Program-made: the position numbers and the translations under genes
Notes under the pieces: model-generated
Told to the model about the DNA's origin: nothing
What the model saw: the letters and a program-made list of their open reading frames with translations, nothing else
Databases searched by the model: none
Assembly: GCF_030272615.1 (NCBI RefSeq)
Contig: NC_081413.1
Span: 183,410,951 to 183,474,950 of the forward strand
DNA length: 64,000 bases
Source of the DNA: Cryptomeria japonica
Lineage: Eukaryota > Streptophyta > Pinopsida > Cupressales > Cupressaceae
Reading direction: 5' to 3'
Shown: positions 36,101 to 47,796 of the stretch, piece after piece
Layout: each line of letters starts with the position of its first letter
How positions within the stretch are numbered: position 1 is the stretch's first letter

Positions 36101-39100
36101 GACTATTTTCCCAACTGTTACCATGGCCCACCATTTTGTAATCACTAAGGGTGGATGGAGATTCTTTGATGATTTCTTTAAACCATATAGGTTATCAACT
36201 GTAGTGTCAAGATGTGCAAACCCTGAGGAATTCTTCAATGGCATGTTCAAGAAAAGAGCAGTGTGTAGAGGTAGGCCTCATCAATTTCAATTTCCTGAGG
36301 ATTTGATTATGAACAAGTTCAGCTTAGATGAGCAGGAACTAAGGAAGGAGAAGTGGGTGGCATATAAGAAAGCGCTTGAATTTATTCATCAGTTTGATAC
36401 TAGTTATGACACTCTATCTAGTTTCACCCCATTGGAGGAGAAAATAAAGTTTCTGATTCTTTATTTTGAAGATGTAATGTAGACCCTAAAGGAAAAAAGA
36501 GAGGCCAAAATGCAAAATGATCCCGATAGGGTTAAGATGGTCTTGGACAAGCCTGCTTTTGCTAAAGTAATCCCATCAGGTGACTATGCAATGCTCAAGA
36601 GACCAAAGTACACTGTAATGATGCCAGTGACAGGTGAGCCTTCCTCTTTGAAAGGGAAAAGGAAAGTTGAAGATATTGTAGACATTTAGGATTCCCCTAA
36701 GAGGCAAAAGGTGGGAGAAGAAATTCAAACTGATGAGCCTCAATATTCCCCATCTGAATCTTCTATCCACATTGGAGATGAACAAGCTGTAGCTAAACAA
36801 TTATTGCAGTTAGGGAATCTTGGTGAGATTGCCTATACTTATGAGGAGACCCAAGAAGGGATGCCCGAAGAGCCACGAGATGCTAAAGTGGATTTAACCG
36901 ATGATGAGTTAAAAGGCCAAGAATTGGACCTTACTGTTAAGCAAGCTAGTGAAAAATTCCTAGCTGACAGCAACTTCGTTACATCAGGAGCTTTTCTACA
37001 ATTTCTCTGGAAACAAAACATTGATCAATTCAAAATCAGATGTGAGAAAAGGGTAAATGAATAGCCTCTCAAAGATGTAGCCCAAATAGAAGAAGAAGTT
37101 AAGAAAAGAAATGATCGAGGAGTTCAAAGCAATCACCCCTGAGAAAGGGAGGGATATGTTGGATAAAGCTGGTGTGTTAATTCTCCCAGAATGGGATATA
37201 GCAGATGCATTGATCCTTGATGCAGTAAGAAAGGAAACAAAGCCAATGGAAGGTGTGACCTTCAACAAGGATAATGCTACCATTGTCCTATTGTCTTTAA
37301 AGAAAGATGAGAACAGGAGGAAGAAAAATGCCTCAGATTCTAGCCTCTTTGGAGGAATGATTGTCAAGAGGGTTCAGGACACAGGAGTGGTGGAGGCAGC
37401 TAATACTGTTCTAGAAACTGCAAAGTTTAATGTAGCAGTAGTAGAGAAAGAAGCCCAAGAAAAGGCTACTCTCCAATTGAAGTTGGAAACTATTTTAAAA
37501 GCTTATAATGAAGTTAAGGAAGGAATAGCCAATAGGGACAACATCATCACTAAACTCCAGAGCCAACTGACAAGTCAACATCATCAAGGTGAGCCTTCAA
37601 AATTGATGATCGCTTCCTCTCCAGCAAGACCCCCACCTACTAGTCCAATTGTAGAATTTCCCCCTTCTCCTATGCCTTCTGGTTTCCAACCGGCTGAGAC
37701 TTATTAGCATGAAATGGAAAAGTTGAAACAAGCCCAAGCCTTATTTTCAAGCAAGTATGAGGAAAAGATAAAGGCAACAATTTCAAGCTTTGCTGACACT
37801 GTTGATGCTCCTACATTGTATATCAATATGAAAAGAATTTTGGATACTCTTAATGAGTTGAATGAAGGTAAGGCTATTTTAGAGCCTATTATGAATAAAT
37901 GGTTGCCTAGGGAAGTGGACTTAGAATTGATGTGTGTGTCATATGATGAGGCACAGGTTGATGTCACTATCAAGTCTACATGTAAGTTGGCAAAAGGATT
38001 GACAAAGTTGGCTGAAGGAAGAGCTAATGTGGAAAGAAAAGCTAATTTATATCAGAAAGAGTATACCAAGCATAAATTTGCATTGTTCCCTAGAGGTTTT
38101 GTCAACCAGAATTAGTTAAAGGATAAATAGGCATGGCTAGATGAGTTAGGGGCTAATTTATCCTCAAGGGTAAATGAGATAATCAATACAGATGACACCT
38201 CTTTGTTTGTTAAAACAATTGAGTAAATAGAGAAGATCAAATCTCATTATGGGTTTTTGGATTCAGAGGTAAGGAAAGTGAGGAACACTTGGAAAATGTT
38301 GTTAAAGTTGAATAAAGAAATTAATGGCCACTCATGGCCTAATGATGATGTTTTCCAAGGATTGTCCCAAAAGTATGTGGTGGCCGATGTGGAGGTTCAA
38401 GAAGAAGATGCTCCGGAACAGTTAGAACACGTTCCAAAGTAGTTAGAAGGTGCTCCTGAACGGTTAGAGGATATTGCAGAGGAGCCACCAACTGAAGAAG
38501 CCGCTGAAGTAGAAAAGGACATGTAACTGCTTCTTGAGTGAAGTAATATTTTGTAAGAAACTCTCCTAGGAAAGTCCAAAGCTTTGTATGCATCCATATT
38601 GTTATAAATGGATACTAGGACTAGTAGAAAGATGATCGAAAAAAAAATTGTAAGAAAATGCTGCAAAAATTTATCTGGGCTTTTCCAAGTTTTAATGGAG
38701 AATATTCGAATGTTTTTGTAATACTTTTTTGAAGAAAATATCAAATATACAGACCATTGGTTTTGAGTTTAAACTTTGTGTTGTCTTCAAATATGATTGC
38801 AAGTGTTACTGTTTCATTCTGAGTAATCTAGGGTTATTTCATTTGAATAGGGGTTGTAAGGCAACTTTCAGTAGATATGTTTCTTAGCTTTTCTCTTCAG
38901 GAGGGGAATTAAATATGCAGGAATCACTTCTACTAGTAAATTCCTTGTGAGATACTTTGAATCTTGATGAGCGTAGTTTAATTTGGTATGAATAAATTCT
39001 TATGTGTGTCAAGCATATATAGGGATCTGCAGAAGCCAAACTAATGGGATATGGGGATATATTTGATTGTGGTAGTATTGTTCGAACTTAGGTGACTCTG

Positions 39101-39445
39101 TGACCTTGGATAAGGCACTAGTATAGATCAAGGTTGTTTATTACATATTTTGTAGGGCAATACTGAACATGAGTACAATTTTCATTCCTTTGTTTCAGTT
39201 AGTTGTAAGGTTATTAGATCCACTGGTTTTTGGACTGGTTTGCTGTGGATTTATCTTTTAAAAGTGTGAATTTAGTTCACAAAGGTATACCCGCCTGGAC
39301 TTTGAATAAGTTCGAAGCGTAGAAGGTTAATCAAAACTTGTCATATGTTGTCTTGGAAGTTTCCTTCTCTTTAATATCTCTTCTGCATATAGAGTTATCA
39401 TGTCACTATAACGATGTTAAAGTGAATCAGATTTTGGGAACAACA
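33154..39445 (+). repeat. 3' LTR, 6.3 kb, with internal coding region
   Basis: Direct repeat of 19489-25890; same ends TGTTATCAC and AACAACA. Lacks 96 bases between 35540 and 35541. Followed by ACAGG and the resumed satellite. Confidence 0.92.
34935..38526 (+). pseudogene. LTR-encoded large protein, right copy (broken), unrecognised family
   Basis: From ATG 34935 to TAA 38524-38526. One frame holds from the ATG to about 37064 and a 1-base gain near 37095 shifts the rest. Stops occur at 35205 (TAG), 35742, 35946, 36054, 36480 and 38101-38130 among others; several sit where the left copy keeps CAG or GAG. The 96-base loss at 35540/35541 is in frame (32 codons). Each LTR copy keeps pieces the other has lost, so the parent frame was about 1230 codons. 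Same domain layout as the left copy. Function unknown. Confidence 0.7.
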
Positions 39446-39450
39446 ACAGG
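39446..39450 (+). other. Target duplication, right (ACAGG)
   Basis: Matches ACAAG at 19484-19488 with one change. Confidence 0.8.
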
Positions 39451-41028
39451 TACCATGGATTCTGAGTTAGCGCCCGTCAAAGTTTGACAATTTTCAGCAC
39501 TTAGGACGCTCAAGGGACGACGTCGGTAGGGTTTGACTCTGACCATTTGACCAAGTGGGGGAGAAAAATAGGAGAATGTATAGGGTAATAATGCCTAACT
39601 GGACATGTCAGAGTCAATGGTTCATCATTGTGATGAGTATAACGATAAATTGGGCACGAGACAACATTCAAATGAATGAGATTGATGATTTTTTTGCCCA
39701 CCAAAATATTGCTGCCCTAATAAAACCCTAGGGAAAATTGAAAAAATGAGATAGGCTTTTGTGGGGACCCCTCTCATGGCCCCGTAGGTTCAAATAGATT
39801 GTTCACAGGTGCCATGGATTCCATGTTAGGTCCTGTCAAAGTTTGACAATTTTTAGCACTTAGGGCACTGAAGGGACAACGTTGGTAGGGTATGACCCCG
39901 AGCGTTCGACTGAGTGGGGGGGAAAAATAGGAGCATGCATAGGGTAATAATGTCTAATTGGACATGTTGGAGCCAACGATTCGTCATCATGATGAGCAGA
40001 ACAAGAAATTGGCCATGAGACAACATTCAAATGAATGAGACTGATGATTTTTTTGCCAACCAAAAAATTGCTGCCCTAATAAAACCGTAGGGATAATTGA
40101 AAAATCGAGATAGGATTTTGTAGGGACCCCTCTCATGGCCTTGTAGGTTCAAACAGATCATTTGTACATGCCACAGATTCTGAGTTAGGTCCCATCAAAG
40201 TTTGTCAATTTTTAGCACTTAGGGCACTCAAGGGACTATGTCGGTAGGGTATGACCCCGAGCGTTTGACCGAGTGGGTGACAAAATAGGAGCATGTATAG
40301 GGTAATAATACCTAACTAGACATGTCAGAGCTGACGATTCATCATCCTGACGAGCAGAACGAGAAATTGGCCACGAGACAACATTCGAATGAATGAGACT
40401 GACGATTTTTTTGCCAACCAAAAAATTGCTGCCCTAATAAAACCATAGGGAAACTTGAAAAACTGAGATAGGATTTTGTAGGGACCCCTCTCGTGGCCTC
40501 GTAGGTTCAAACTGATCATTCACAGATGCCACAAATTCTGAGTTAGGGCCCGTCAAAGTTTGACAATTTTTAGCACTTAGGGCGCTCAAGGGACGATGCC
40601 GATAGTGTATGACCCCGAGCGTTCGATTTAGTTGGGGGCCAAAATAGGACCATGCATAGGGTCATAATGCCTAACTAGACATGTTAGAGCTGACGGTTCG
40701 TCATTGTGACGAGTTGAACAATAAATTGGCCACGCGACAACATTCGAATGAATGAGACTGACGATTTTTTCGCCAACCGAAAAATTGCTGCCCTAATAAA
40801 ACTGTAGGGAAACTTGGAAAACAGAGATAGGATTTTGTAGGGACCCCTCTCATGGCCCCATAGGTTCAAACCTATTGTTCGTAGGTGCCATGGATTCTGA
40901 GTTAGGGCCCATCAAAGTTTGACAATTTTAGCACTTAGGGTGCTCAAGGGATGATTCAGGTAGGGTATGACCCCGAGCGTTCGACCGAGGTGGGGGGAAA
41001 GATAGGACCATGCATAGGGTAATAATGA
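39446..41028. repeat. 359-bp satellite array, part 2 (about 4.4 units)
   Basis: The unit landmark recurs at 39762, 40121, 40479 and 40838 (spacings 357-359). The array resumes at the base where part 1 was cut and ends within a unit after GGGTAATAATG near 41028. Confidence 0.95.
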
Positions 41029-41195
41029 ATTGTATCAAGTATTGTTCATTAAATGAATTGTATTGTATTGTTCATTAAATGAATTCTATTATTCATGAAT
41101 TGTATTGTTCATTAAATGAATTATATTGTATTGTTCATTATACAAACAACACTTACGATGAAAGGAAATGAATTGTATTGTTCATTAAATAACCA
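41029..41195 (+). repeat. Short tandem repeat, TTGTATTGTTCATTAAATGAA
   Basis: Six or so copies of TGTATTGTTCATTAAATGAAT with spacing about 27-34 bases follow the last satellite unit directly. Confidence 0.8.
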
Positions 41196-41458
41196 TTATT
41201 AACCATTGTTAATTATTGGAATGAAGATTAAACATTTCCATGATAACACCACGCACAGATGAGCAACAATTTATATGATTGAATATCAACTTCTGTATAT
41301 ATAAAAATGTAAAATGATTACAAATGTATATCCATACACAAATATGGCATAAACACCAACTCAAACAAAATGTATGTCTAAATACGTGAATGTATGTCCA
41401 TATACAAAATATACATGCCAACTAGACATGTAAGCACCCCAAAACTATCAATAACATC
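41196..41458. other. AT-rich stretch downstream of spliced gene
   Basis: Follows the stop codon of the minus-strand gene; contains repeated TGTATGTCYAWATAC words (41375-41405). Possibly 3' untranslated sequence; AATAAA-type signals not clear. Confidence 0.4.
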
Positions 41459-43385
41459 CTAAGCTGCTGATGAATCATCAAAATCGATCCTCTTCACCGC
41501 ACTGCTCGGCTCTAAAGGATCCTACACAAGAAAAACAAACCACAATTAATATTAGTTATTTTATATAATTCACATTCGAAAAGAACATAAAAATGAACTA
41601 TAATTGAACTATTCATGTTTAACTCATCTCCATGTTTTCTCTTCAGCTTTGCAAGACTCTTGATGTATATCTTTAGTAGAGGAGGTATGTTTTCAATATT
41701 TTCATACACAACCTACATATGTTCAGAAACATGACATTGATACAAGTTAGCATATAATTGTCACTGATAATAACAAATTATATCTACTAAACACAAAATA
41801 AAATAAACACACATCTACTCGAGGCATCTCTTCTTCTTCATCATCTTCAGGCATACTGGGTGTAGTCATCAAGGATGTGAAGCCAAGAATTCTCTGTACA
41901 TATACACAACAAGTATATGAAACTATCAATCTATGTCTAGACGTGTATAATCATTATAAGCTATTTAAACTATTCATTTAGTCATATTTGCATTCAATTA
42001 CCTTTCCCTTGTCTCCAAATGCACTACCAGATCCTAAATCACATTGTCCCGCACTCATTCTACTTGTGCCCTACAAGAGTAAAATAAGATATACATGCAA
42101 GTTACTACATAATCTAATTAATACCAATATAAATGATGAGCATGTATGTACAATAAAATATAAACGACTAGGTGCAATAATATATGTACCCTCAAGCTAT
42201 CAAGGCCAAATGAAATGGCTGACAAGGCGCCCTCCTGAATCTATCTCAACTCCTCCTCAGTCATCAACTGTGAAATAGACCATGTAAATAAAAAATAGTA
42301 CTTAATATTATCTAGATTATAGATATTCATTTAAAATATAGCATGAAATGTGAAAATAAAAATCTTACCACTACATCATCAATGTAAGATGATGGTGCCT
42401 CCTTGCCTCTAGCATGCGAGGACTCCCTAGGGTATCCTCTAGTCTATGTCATAACATCTGGTGCATCATGCATCTCATGCACCTCATAATCTGCACTATC
42501 CGCAGGAGGATCAACAGGATGTCCAACTCGACCCAACCATACATGCCCACACATGACACAACTATGGGGCACACATATGTGTGGAGCCGAGGATGACATG
42601 TCAGCACCACTGGATGCACCGCTACCATCAAAAGTAGGCTGAGCTATTGACCTAGCCTGAGAAAACAAAAGCCTACTCAAAGAGTGAATAGTCCATATGG
42701 TCCGTGAAGTCGCCTCACAAATGATATCTGGATGTTGTACTAGAGGTGGGGGATCAATAGGAGGAGGGGGGACATATGGGCCCTAGACTACTCTGACTGC
42801 CCTAGGTCTATTTTGGGGCATACCTAAACCCACACCCTGGAAAGGTTGGATGTCAAAGTAGTTCACAAGTTTGCCTAAAACAAACTCAGCATACAATTTT
42901 TTTATAAAGTAAAAGGGGACATCAAGATTGTTGTTGAGTGGTTTGTTGAAAACCATCCACTAATGATCCCAAAGGTTTTTCACAAAACCATCATTTGTGT
43001 ACTATTTAATAGAAAGTTTTATTTTTTGGGGGTCCACGGGTTGACCAGTGCGGGGATTCACAAACAATGAGGCAATATCAACTTTTGATATCGCGAGATC
43101 CTTGATCTCCTTATATGACAAGCCATCTGCATATTGTTCCCTCATAGAATCTCGCCACAAAAGGGTGGTATTGTGCTCCTCAGTCATGGTTTCCATACTC
43201 TTTATGATCGAGGTGAGGTAAAAACATTGGGTTTAGACGAGGGATCCTACGATATACATCTGCAATCCCCCTCAATTCATTCAAATTTTGTGCAATCAAA
43301 TCCCGAATTAAGGGGGGGGGGTTGGCAAAGGAGGGTTTGGTTGTTGTAGTTGTGGTTGATAAATTTTTTCATTGTTATCCCCCAT
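41459..43385 (-). CDS. Spliced gene of unknown function, six exons, inside candidate transposon
   Basis: Minus-strand exons (plus coordinates): 42369-43385, 42190-42267, 42002-42070, 41813-41893, about 41624-41712, 41459-41521. Splice sites fit: donors GTAAGA, GTACAT, GTAATT and GTGTGT, acceptors CAG or TAG; exons 2, 3 and 4 are exact codon multiples (26, 23, 27). Only the exon-5 donor is unclear. Exon 1 starts ATGGGGGATAAC and has a Gln/Pro-rich start, then ADGLSYKEIKDLAISKVD, a Pro-rich linker and CVMCGHVWLGRVGH, a possible Cys/His metal site. Exon 4 is acidic (PEDDEEEEMP); the last exon ends DFDDSSAA. A G10 run at 43312 and a site near 43200 shift the frame and compensate. Five in-frame stops are all TAG where CAG fits. 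No family recognised; a transposon DNA-binding or accessory protein is possible. Confidence 0.6.
43312..43321 (+). other. G10 homopolymer causing a frameshift in exon 1
   Basis: Eleven bases here would keep the N-terminal frame open. A length error in the read or a real slip are equally possible. Confidence 0.5.
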
Positions 43386-43728
43386 TTTTAATCTAATTGA
43401 ATGTAAACAATTGAATTTAGTTAACAAATTTAAACAATTTTGTATTTGATTTAAGAAAACCTAGTTTTCATGAAAAAAGCCATATTTTCAATGAAAAATC
43501 AAATAAATAGTAAAAAAAATTACAAAAATTGAATGAAAATGATTGAAAACAATAAAAACCTTACCTTTCAATCTATTTTTTAGCAATTTTTGGGCAAAAC
43601 ACTGGATATTGGATTTCTATAAAATCGTCGAGCCATGGGTTAAAAATGACTCACAGGCTATCACAGTCGAAATCTATTGGCTCAGAAAATTGGATATCCA
43701 ATTTTTATGCTTAAATTATTTTAAAATA
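43386..43728. other. AT-rich upstream region of spliced gene
   Basis: Non-coding; contains the variant palindrome TTGGATATCCAATTTT at 43690-43705. Any promoter would lie here or in the AT block beyond. Confidence 0.4.
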
Positions 43729-43965
43729 ATATTATATTATATAATATAATAATATATTATATAATATAATAATATCTTATATAATATATTATTATATTAT
43801 AAAATACATATTATATAATATAATATAATATAATATGTATTATATAATATATAATATAATATAATATATATTATATAATACGTATTATATAATATATTAT
43901 TATAATATATAATTATATAATATATTATTACATTATATATTATATAATATATTTTTTAATTTAAA
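43729..43965. repeat. AT-only low-complexity block
   Basis: About 230 bases of TAATATATTATATAATATA-type sequence, nearly without G or C. Confidence 0.95.
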
Positions 43966-43978
43966 ATTACAAATAAAA

Positions 43979-44028
43979 ATCGGATATCCGATTTAATCAA
44001 ATATCCGATTTTATCCGATATCCGATTT
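43979..44028. promoter_or_regulatory. Cluster of GGATATCCGATT words
   Basis: ATCGGATATCCGATTT (43979), ATATCCGATTTT (44000) and ATCCGATATCCGATTT (44013) follow each other about 190 bases from the right end. The same palindrome lies near the left end (11833). Confidence 0.5.
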
Positions 44029-44141
44029 GCTTAGGTAATTACCATGCCAAGGTGTATTGACACCTAGGCCAAGCAAAAAGTCAACACGAATTTTCGCGTT
44101 TTTAGGCGAGTGGAGAAGGCTATTTTTTTTACATCACCACT

Positions 44142-44171
44142 TTTTGGCCCCCCTTGATCCTGCACTAACCC
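44142..44171 (-). repeat. Right terminal inverted repeat
   Basis: Reverse complement begins GGGTTAGTGCAGGATCA; see the left repeat at 10951. Confidence 0.6.
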
Positions 44172-44175
44172 ATAG
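44172..44175 (+). other. Right 4-bp target duplication (ATAG)
   Basis: Partner of 10947-10950. Confidence 0.5.
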
Positions 44176-45420
44176 TAAACATGCTAATTACAAGCCCTTA
44201 ATCTTATCGTATAGATTACACAAATAAACAATAGTCAACATCATCAAACTAGTAGATGCATTGAGACCAACTGATAATGTATCTTCTAGCTAGACAAATT
44301 ATAACCAAGATAAAAGCATTGAATTCTAATTAGCATATGAAGTCCTAGATGTTATTTCTAAATATGGTTTAACATATCTTATTCTCTTCTTTTTAAGAAT
44401 GAACTTGAATTTTATAGGTTGGCCAAGTCAAACTAGGCAAATAAGGGTTCAATTTTAGATTCTATTAGGGGTCTTAGAAAGGGGTACATTTGCTACACTC
44501 TTGGTTTATCCATACATTTATTGGTTGTTCTTCAATATGACTCATAGATATATGTAGTCATTTGTTAATTGTATTTCATCCTAAGAGACCTTCTAAGTCT
44601 AAATGCTTGATGTGGGTGGAGTTTCCATTCCTAAACCTACCTTCCCTTCCTTAAGGAAATAGCTATCTAGCTAGGGTATGTGGCCCAATAAAAAAAAATG
44701 AATAAATTTTCCTACTTAAGAGTTCATCCATGTGCTTTTGTTGAATTATAGCTATCATAATCCCTACTATCTCTATAACAACTTTTGGCTCGTAGTTTCA
44801 CTATGAATAAACTTGTATCTTATCTAAATAAACCAAATGCCTATTGTCTTTTAGACAAGATGGCTGTCTAATTAGAGATTTTCATATCCACAAATAATGT
44901 GCTTCCACTTATACCTTATTTGTTATCCCAAAACATGTTGAGGAAAAAATTTCTCCTTAACGTATGAAACGCTCTCATCTAGCTAAAATATTTCAACTAT
45001 CCTCTCTCAATTCCAAAATCACCTTCCTTCTCATTTTCTCTTCATAAACCCACTTCTCCCACTGTTACATGAACTCTTCTAATGAAACACTCAGCATGGG
45101 CCCTCCCATGCTAGTCCTCCTCTTAAAAACCAACCACCTTCTAAACTTTCCTCTCTTTAGGATGTAGTCCTCGACAAAAAGTGGCATATGATCAAGAATT
45201 GTGTAGAACTTTGAATGCATTAAGAAAAATATAAAGTATTACAAAAATATCCCCTTATTCACCTCTTCATGCAAACTAAATATAGTTTTTAAAATACTTA
45301 TTAATCCTTCTTAATAATGCCACATTATGACTCGTTAATGGCATTTGTTCCTCACAACTCTCAATCTTTAATTTTGGCTAATCAATACTAGGTGTTAAGG
45401 ACTAGAGAGGAGGAAAATAT
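44176..45420. other. AT-rich spacer
   Basis: No open frame with coding character and no repeat structure noticed. Confidence 0.5.
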
Positions 45421-45424
45421 TATT

Positions 45425-46570
45425 TGTTGAACACACCTTAGGACCAAGAGTGGGGTGAATAAGTCTGAACCTTAAAACACTAAACTTAAACTTTATCTTT
45501 TCAAAACATTGTCAACTTATTTTTAACCTTATCAAAAACAATGAAACACAATGCACAATAGAAAACTAGCTTTATGTGGAAAACCCAAATAGGGAATAAC
45601 CAGGATGAGAGTCAACTGACAATATATGAAATGATTACAAATTTATTTTACGCTCATTGTCAAGGAGGCACATTGCCACCTAAAAGGACCTACAAACTAA
45701 GATGCACTATCCCTAGGCAAGATACATATTGGGACTTGTAGGTTGAAGCTCACTGCTCCAAGGAAAGATACATGAGGAATTGCAAGTTGAAGTTTACTGC
45801 TTTAGAGCAAGATACAAAGAATTATAGATTGAAGATCACTTCTCCAAGGAAAGATGCGATAGCACAACATTTCAATCAATAAGATCAAATTTTATCCAAA
45901 TATGAAGCTATACTTGAACCACTGTTACAAGAAACCAATTCCAACAATAGTCACCACCACACATCCACTATTTTTGCATCACAAAATTGAAAATGATATG
46001 GTCTTGAATAGCACACTCGTACCAATTTTGATTCACACACTCACATGACAATGACACCCATGATACACCATGAACCCACATTGGTTTGATCCTCTCTCTC
46101 TATATAGCAATATTTACATCTCAAAACATCAATTAGGTTGGCCAAAATAGGGGAAAAGCATAAGTCCAATTAAGCTAGTCACCAAATACAATTGTGATGA
46201 ATTCAATCCAATACATGATATCAAGAGGACCTAAAAAATCATATTAAACTTCTCTAAGTGGCTCCAAATAATACACATGATGGCACACATCATCCAAGGT
46301 TGGCAACAAGGTAATGTGTAGATAAACAATGTAGCACATAGTCAGTTGGCCCAAAAACATATCATCCAAATGAAATAACTTAATGTGGATCCTCACACAC
46401 CAATGGTAGAATCTAATTATGACTAAACACACTCTCCAAAGTTGGCACATTTCTTTAAGATCATAGCACAAGATGGAAAACAAGACTCTGTTGGCCAAAC
46501 CACAACAAATTCCCAAAAAGACAAAATCAAACACAATGCAACACCAGCTTGAACATCCAACACCATGTAG
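45425..46570 (-). mobile_element. Degraded LTR remnant, minus orientation
   Basis: On the minus strand the 3' end reads TTCACCCCACTCTTGG (near 45445-45460), the U5-like block lies near 45580-45600 and a TATATAGAGAG box near 46100-46112. Boundaries are approximate; the 5' limit may be at a CCAACA near 46560. Confidence 0.4.
45734..45866 (+). repeat. Tandem repeat, three copies of about 44 bp
   Basis: GTTGAAGCTCACTGCTCCA (45742), GTTGAAGTTTACTGCTTTA (45786) and ATTGAAGATCACTTCTCCA (45829) with matching AAGATAC words between. Confidence 0.75.
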
Positions 46571-47054
46571 AAAACACATAGAAATTTATAGAATATTAAA
46601 CAACATCCCAAAAACTTCTTCTCTCACTATCACATCTATGCATGGTAGCATAACACAAATAGATATAGGACACTTCATTGTTAGAATGCCAGGAAACATA
46701 GACCTAAATAAAACATCGATAAATCTTCTTACAAAACACCTCAACACCTAAAAGTAGAACTTAGACAATGCACAAACATTACAAGCATGCACTCCAAGTC
46801 ACAACACCTGAAACATCAATGTGGAGAAATGTAGAGCATTTTTTAGACCAATCAAATGTACTTATCATAGATAATCAGATTGTAAGAAAACAATAATCAC
46901 TAGCCACTTTAGCTACAACACTGAGAACATGAAATCATAGTCGTGTAATGTCCATAGAGCATAAGCATCATGTTCAAATTCGCAAGACCAAATCCCCAAC
47001 TATAGAGAAATGCAGAGCAATCTTCTAGCTAGACTTTAAATACTATTGAATATC
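46571..47054. other. Spacer
   Basis: No gene seen. Confidence 0.4.
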
Positions 47055-47647
47055 TTAGACAACTAAGAGGGGGGGTGAATCAGTGGTCAACCAATTTAAT
47101 CTTTTACTTATTCCATATAAACAAATCTAGTAAATAAACTTATGTTTAATTAACCATTAACATTATAAGCGTGAAAAAGAACACACATGAAACATCCACA
47201 AGAAACACCAAATTTACATGGAAAACCTAAGAAGGGAAAAACCACAAAGAATGCTAATTCTCAATTATGAAATACCTATTAGCGTGACACCGATTAAGGT
47301 AATTTTTACAAAGGGTGGCTCACTACCAGAATTTTCACTATAGGTGGGCTCACTACTTGGCTACAACTACCAAAAAAGAAGGGCTCACTATCCAAAAAAA
47401 GAAGAAAGAAAAGAAAGAATCCACCATTGAAACACAATTGCCACAAAACTGCAATGCCGAAAGAAACCTTTGACTCACCACCTCTAGTACAAACAAAAAC
47501 AACACACAACCATAATGTTCAACCACAACATCACACAACCTCAAACACATTCACAAAAAATAGATCATCCTTTTCAATCCACTCACTTCTATATATTCTT
47601 CATTATGATCATCCTTATTTATACTAATCTCTGAAATAAGAATTTCC
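47055..47647 (-). mobile_element. Truncated LTR remnant, minus orientation
   Basis: The minus strand reads CTGATTCACCCCCCCTCTTAG (47066-47086 area), a U5 block near 47220-47245 and a TATAAATAAGG box near 47612-47622. It is cut off at 47648 by a plus-strand LTR start, so its own 5' part is missing. Confidence 0.5.
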
Positions 47648-47777
47648 TGTTGGCAATTGACACTCAATTGGTTGGTTTCAATATGTTGTCATTGATGGAA
47701 ACATGGTAATTTATTCTATAGTTAGTAAGGCTCCTTTTGTGATTGAGCAGTGTGCTCTCAGTGTTCTTGGATTCCAA
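47648..47777 (+). mobile_element. Internally deleted LTR of a Copia-type element
   Basis: Starts TGTTGGCAATTGACAC, has GTTGTCATTGATGG, and ends just before a primer site; only about 130 bases remain, so most of the LTR is gone. Confidence 0.55.
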
Positions 47778-47781
47778 TAAT

Positions 47782-47794
47782 TGGTATCAGAGCC
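47782..47794 (+). other. Primer-binding site, initiator tRNA-Met type
   Basis: TGGTATCAGAGCC, the standard Copia primer site. Confidence 0.8.
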
Positions 47795-47796
47795 TT

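Larger units (their letters stand above)
19489..39445 (+). mobile_element. Ty3/gypsy LTR retrotransposon, Tat-like, with giant LTRs
   Basis: 19,957 bp: LTR 19489-25890 (6402 bp), internal region 25891-33153, LTR 33154-39445 (6292 bp). Both LTRs run TGTTATCAC...AACAACA. The polyprotein order gag, protease, extra RNase H, reverse transcriptase, RNase H, integrase, and the primer site at 25895, place it near the Tat branch of gypsy elements. The polyprotein has twelve in-frame stops from 27500 on and the integrase has lost catalytic residues, so it is dead. By eye the LTRs differ by about 5% in the short stretches compared, so the insertion is not recent. Confidence 0.9.
10951..44171. mobile_element. 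Candidate large TIR DNA transposon carrying satellite and a spliced gene
   Basis: Seen: the left end GGGTATGTGCAGGATCA (10951) and the reverse complement of the right end GGGTTAGTGCAGGATCA (44171) match at 25 of the first 30 positions; ATAG flanks both; the subterminal GGATATCC palindromes lie at 11833-11847 and 43979-44028; AT-rich blocks lie inside both ends; a related GTTGACTTT word lies at 11751 and, inverted, near 44078. Inside are the hairpin-word array, the 359-bp satellite array and one multi-exon gene near the right end. Inferred: subtracting the gypsy element and the solo LTR with their duplications leaves about 11.8 kb. No transposase motif is recognised, so superfamily is open; 4-bp duplications do not fit hAT (8) or typical Mutator (9). 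The two ends could instead belong to separate copies of one family. Confidence 0.5.

Noticed and set aside
42414-42596. Plus-strand frame over the spliced gene
   Set aside because: It is the complement of exon 1, which has matching splice sites and a longer protein-like frame.
43729-43965. Replication origin or matrix attachment region in the AT-only block
   Set aside because: Low-complexity AT alone is not evidence for either.
44162-44171. CACTA-type transposon terminus (GCACTAACCC)
   Set aside because: CACTA elements begin with CACTA at the very end; here it lies inside the inverted repeat and points outwards, and the left end has no matching TAGTG.
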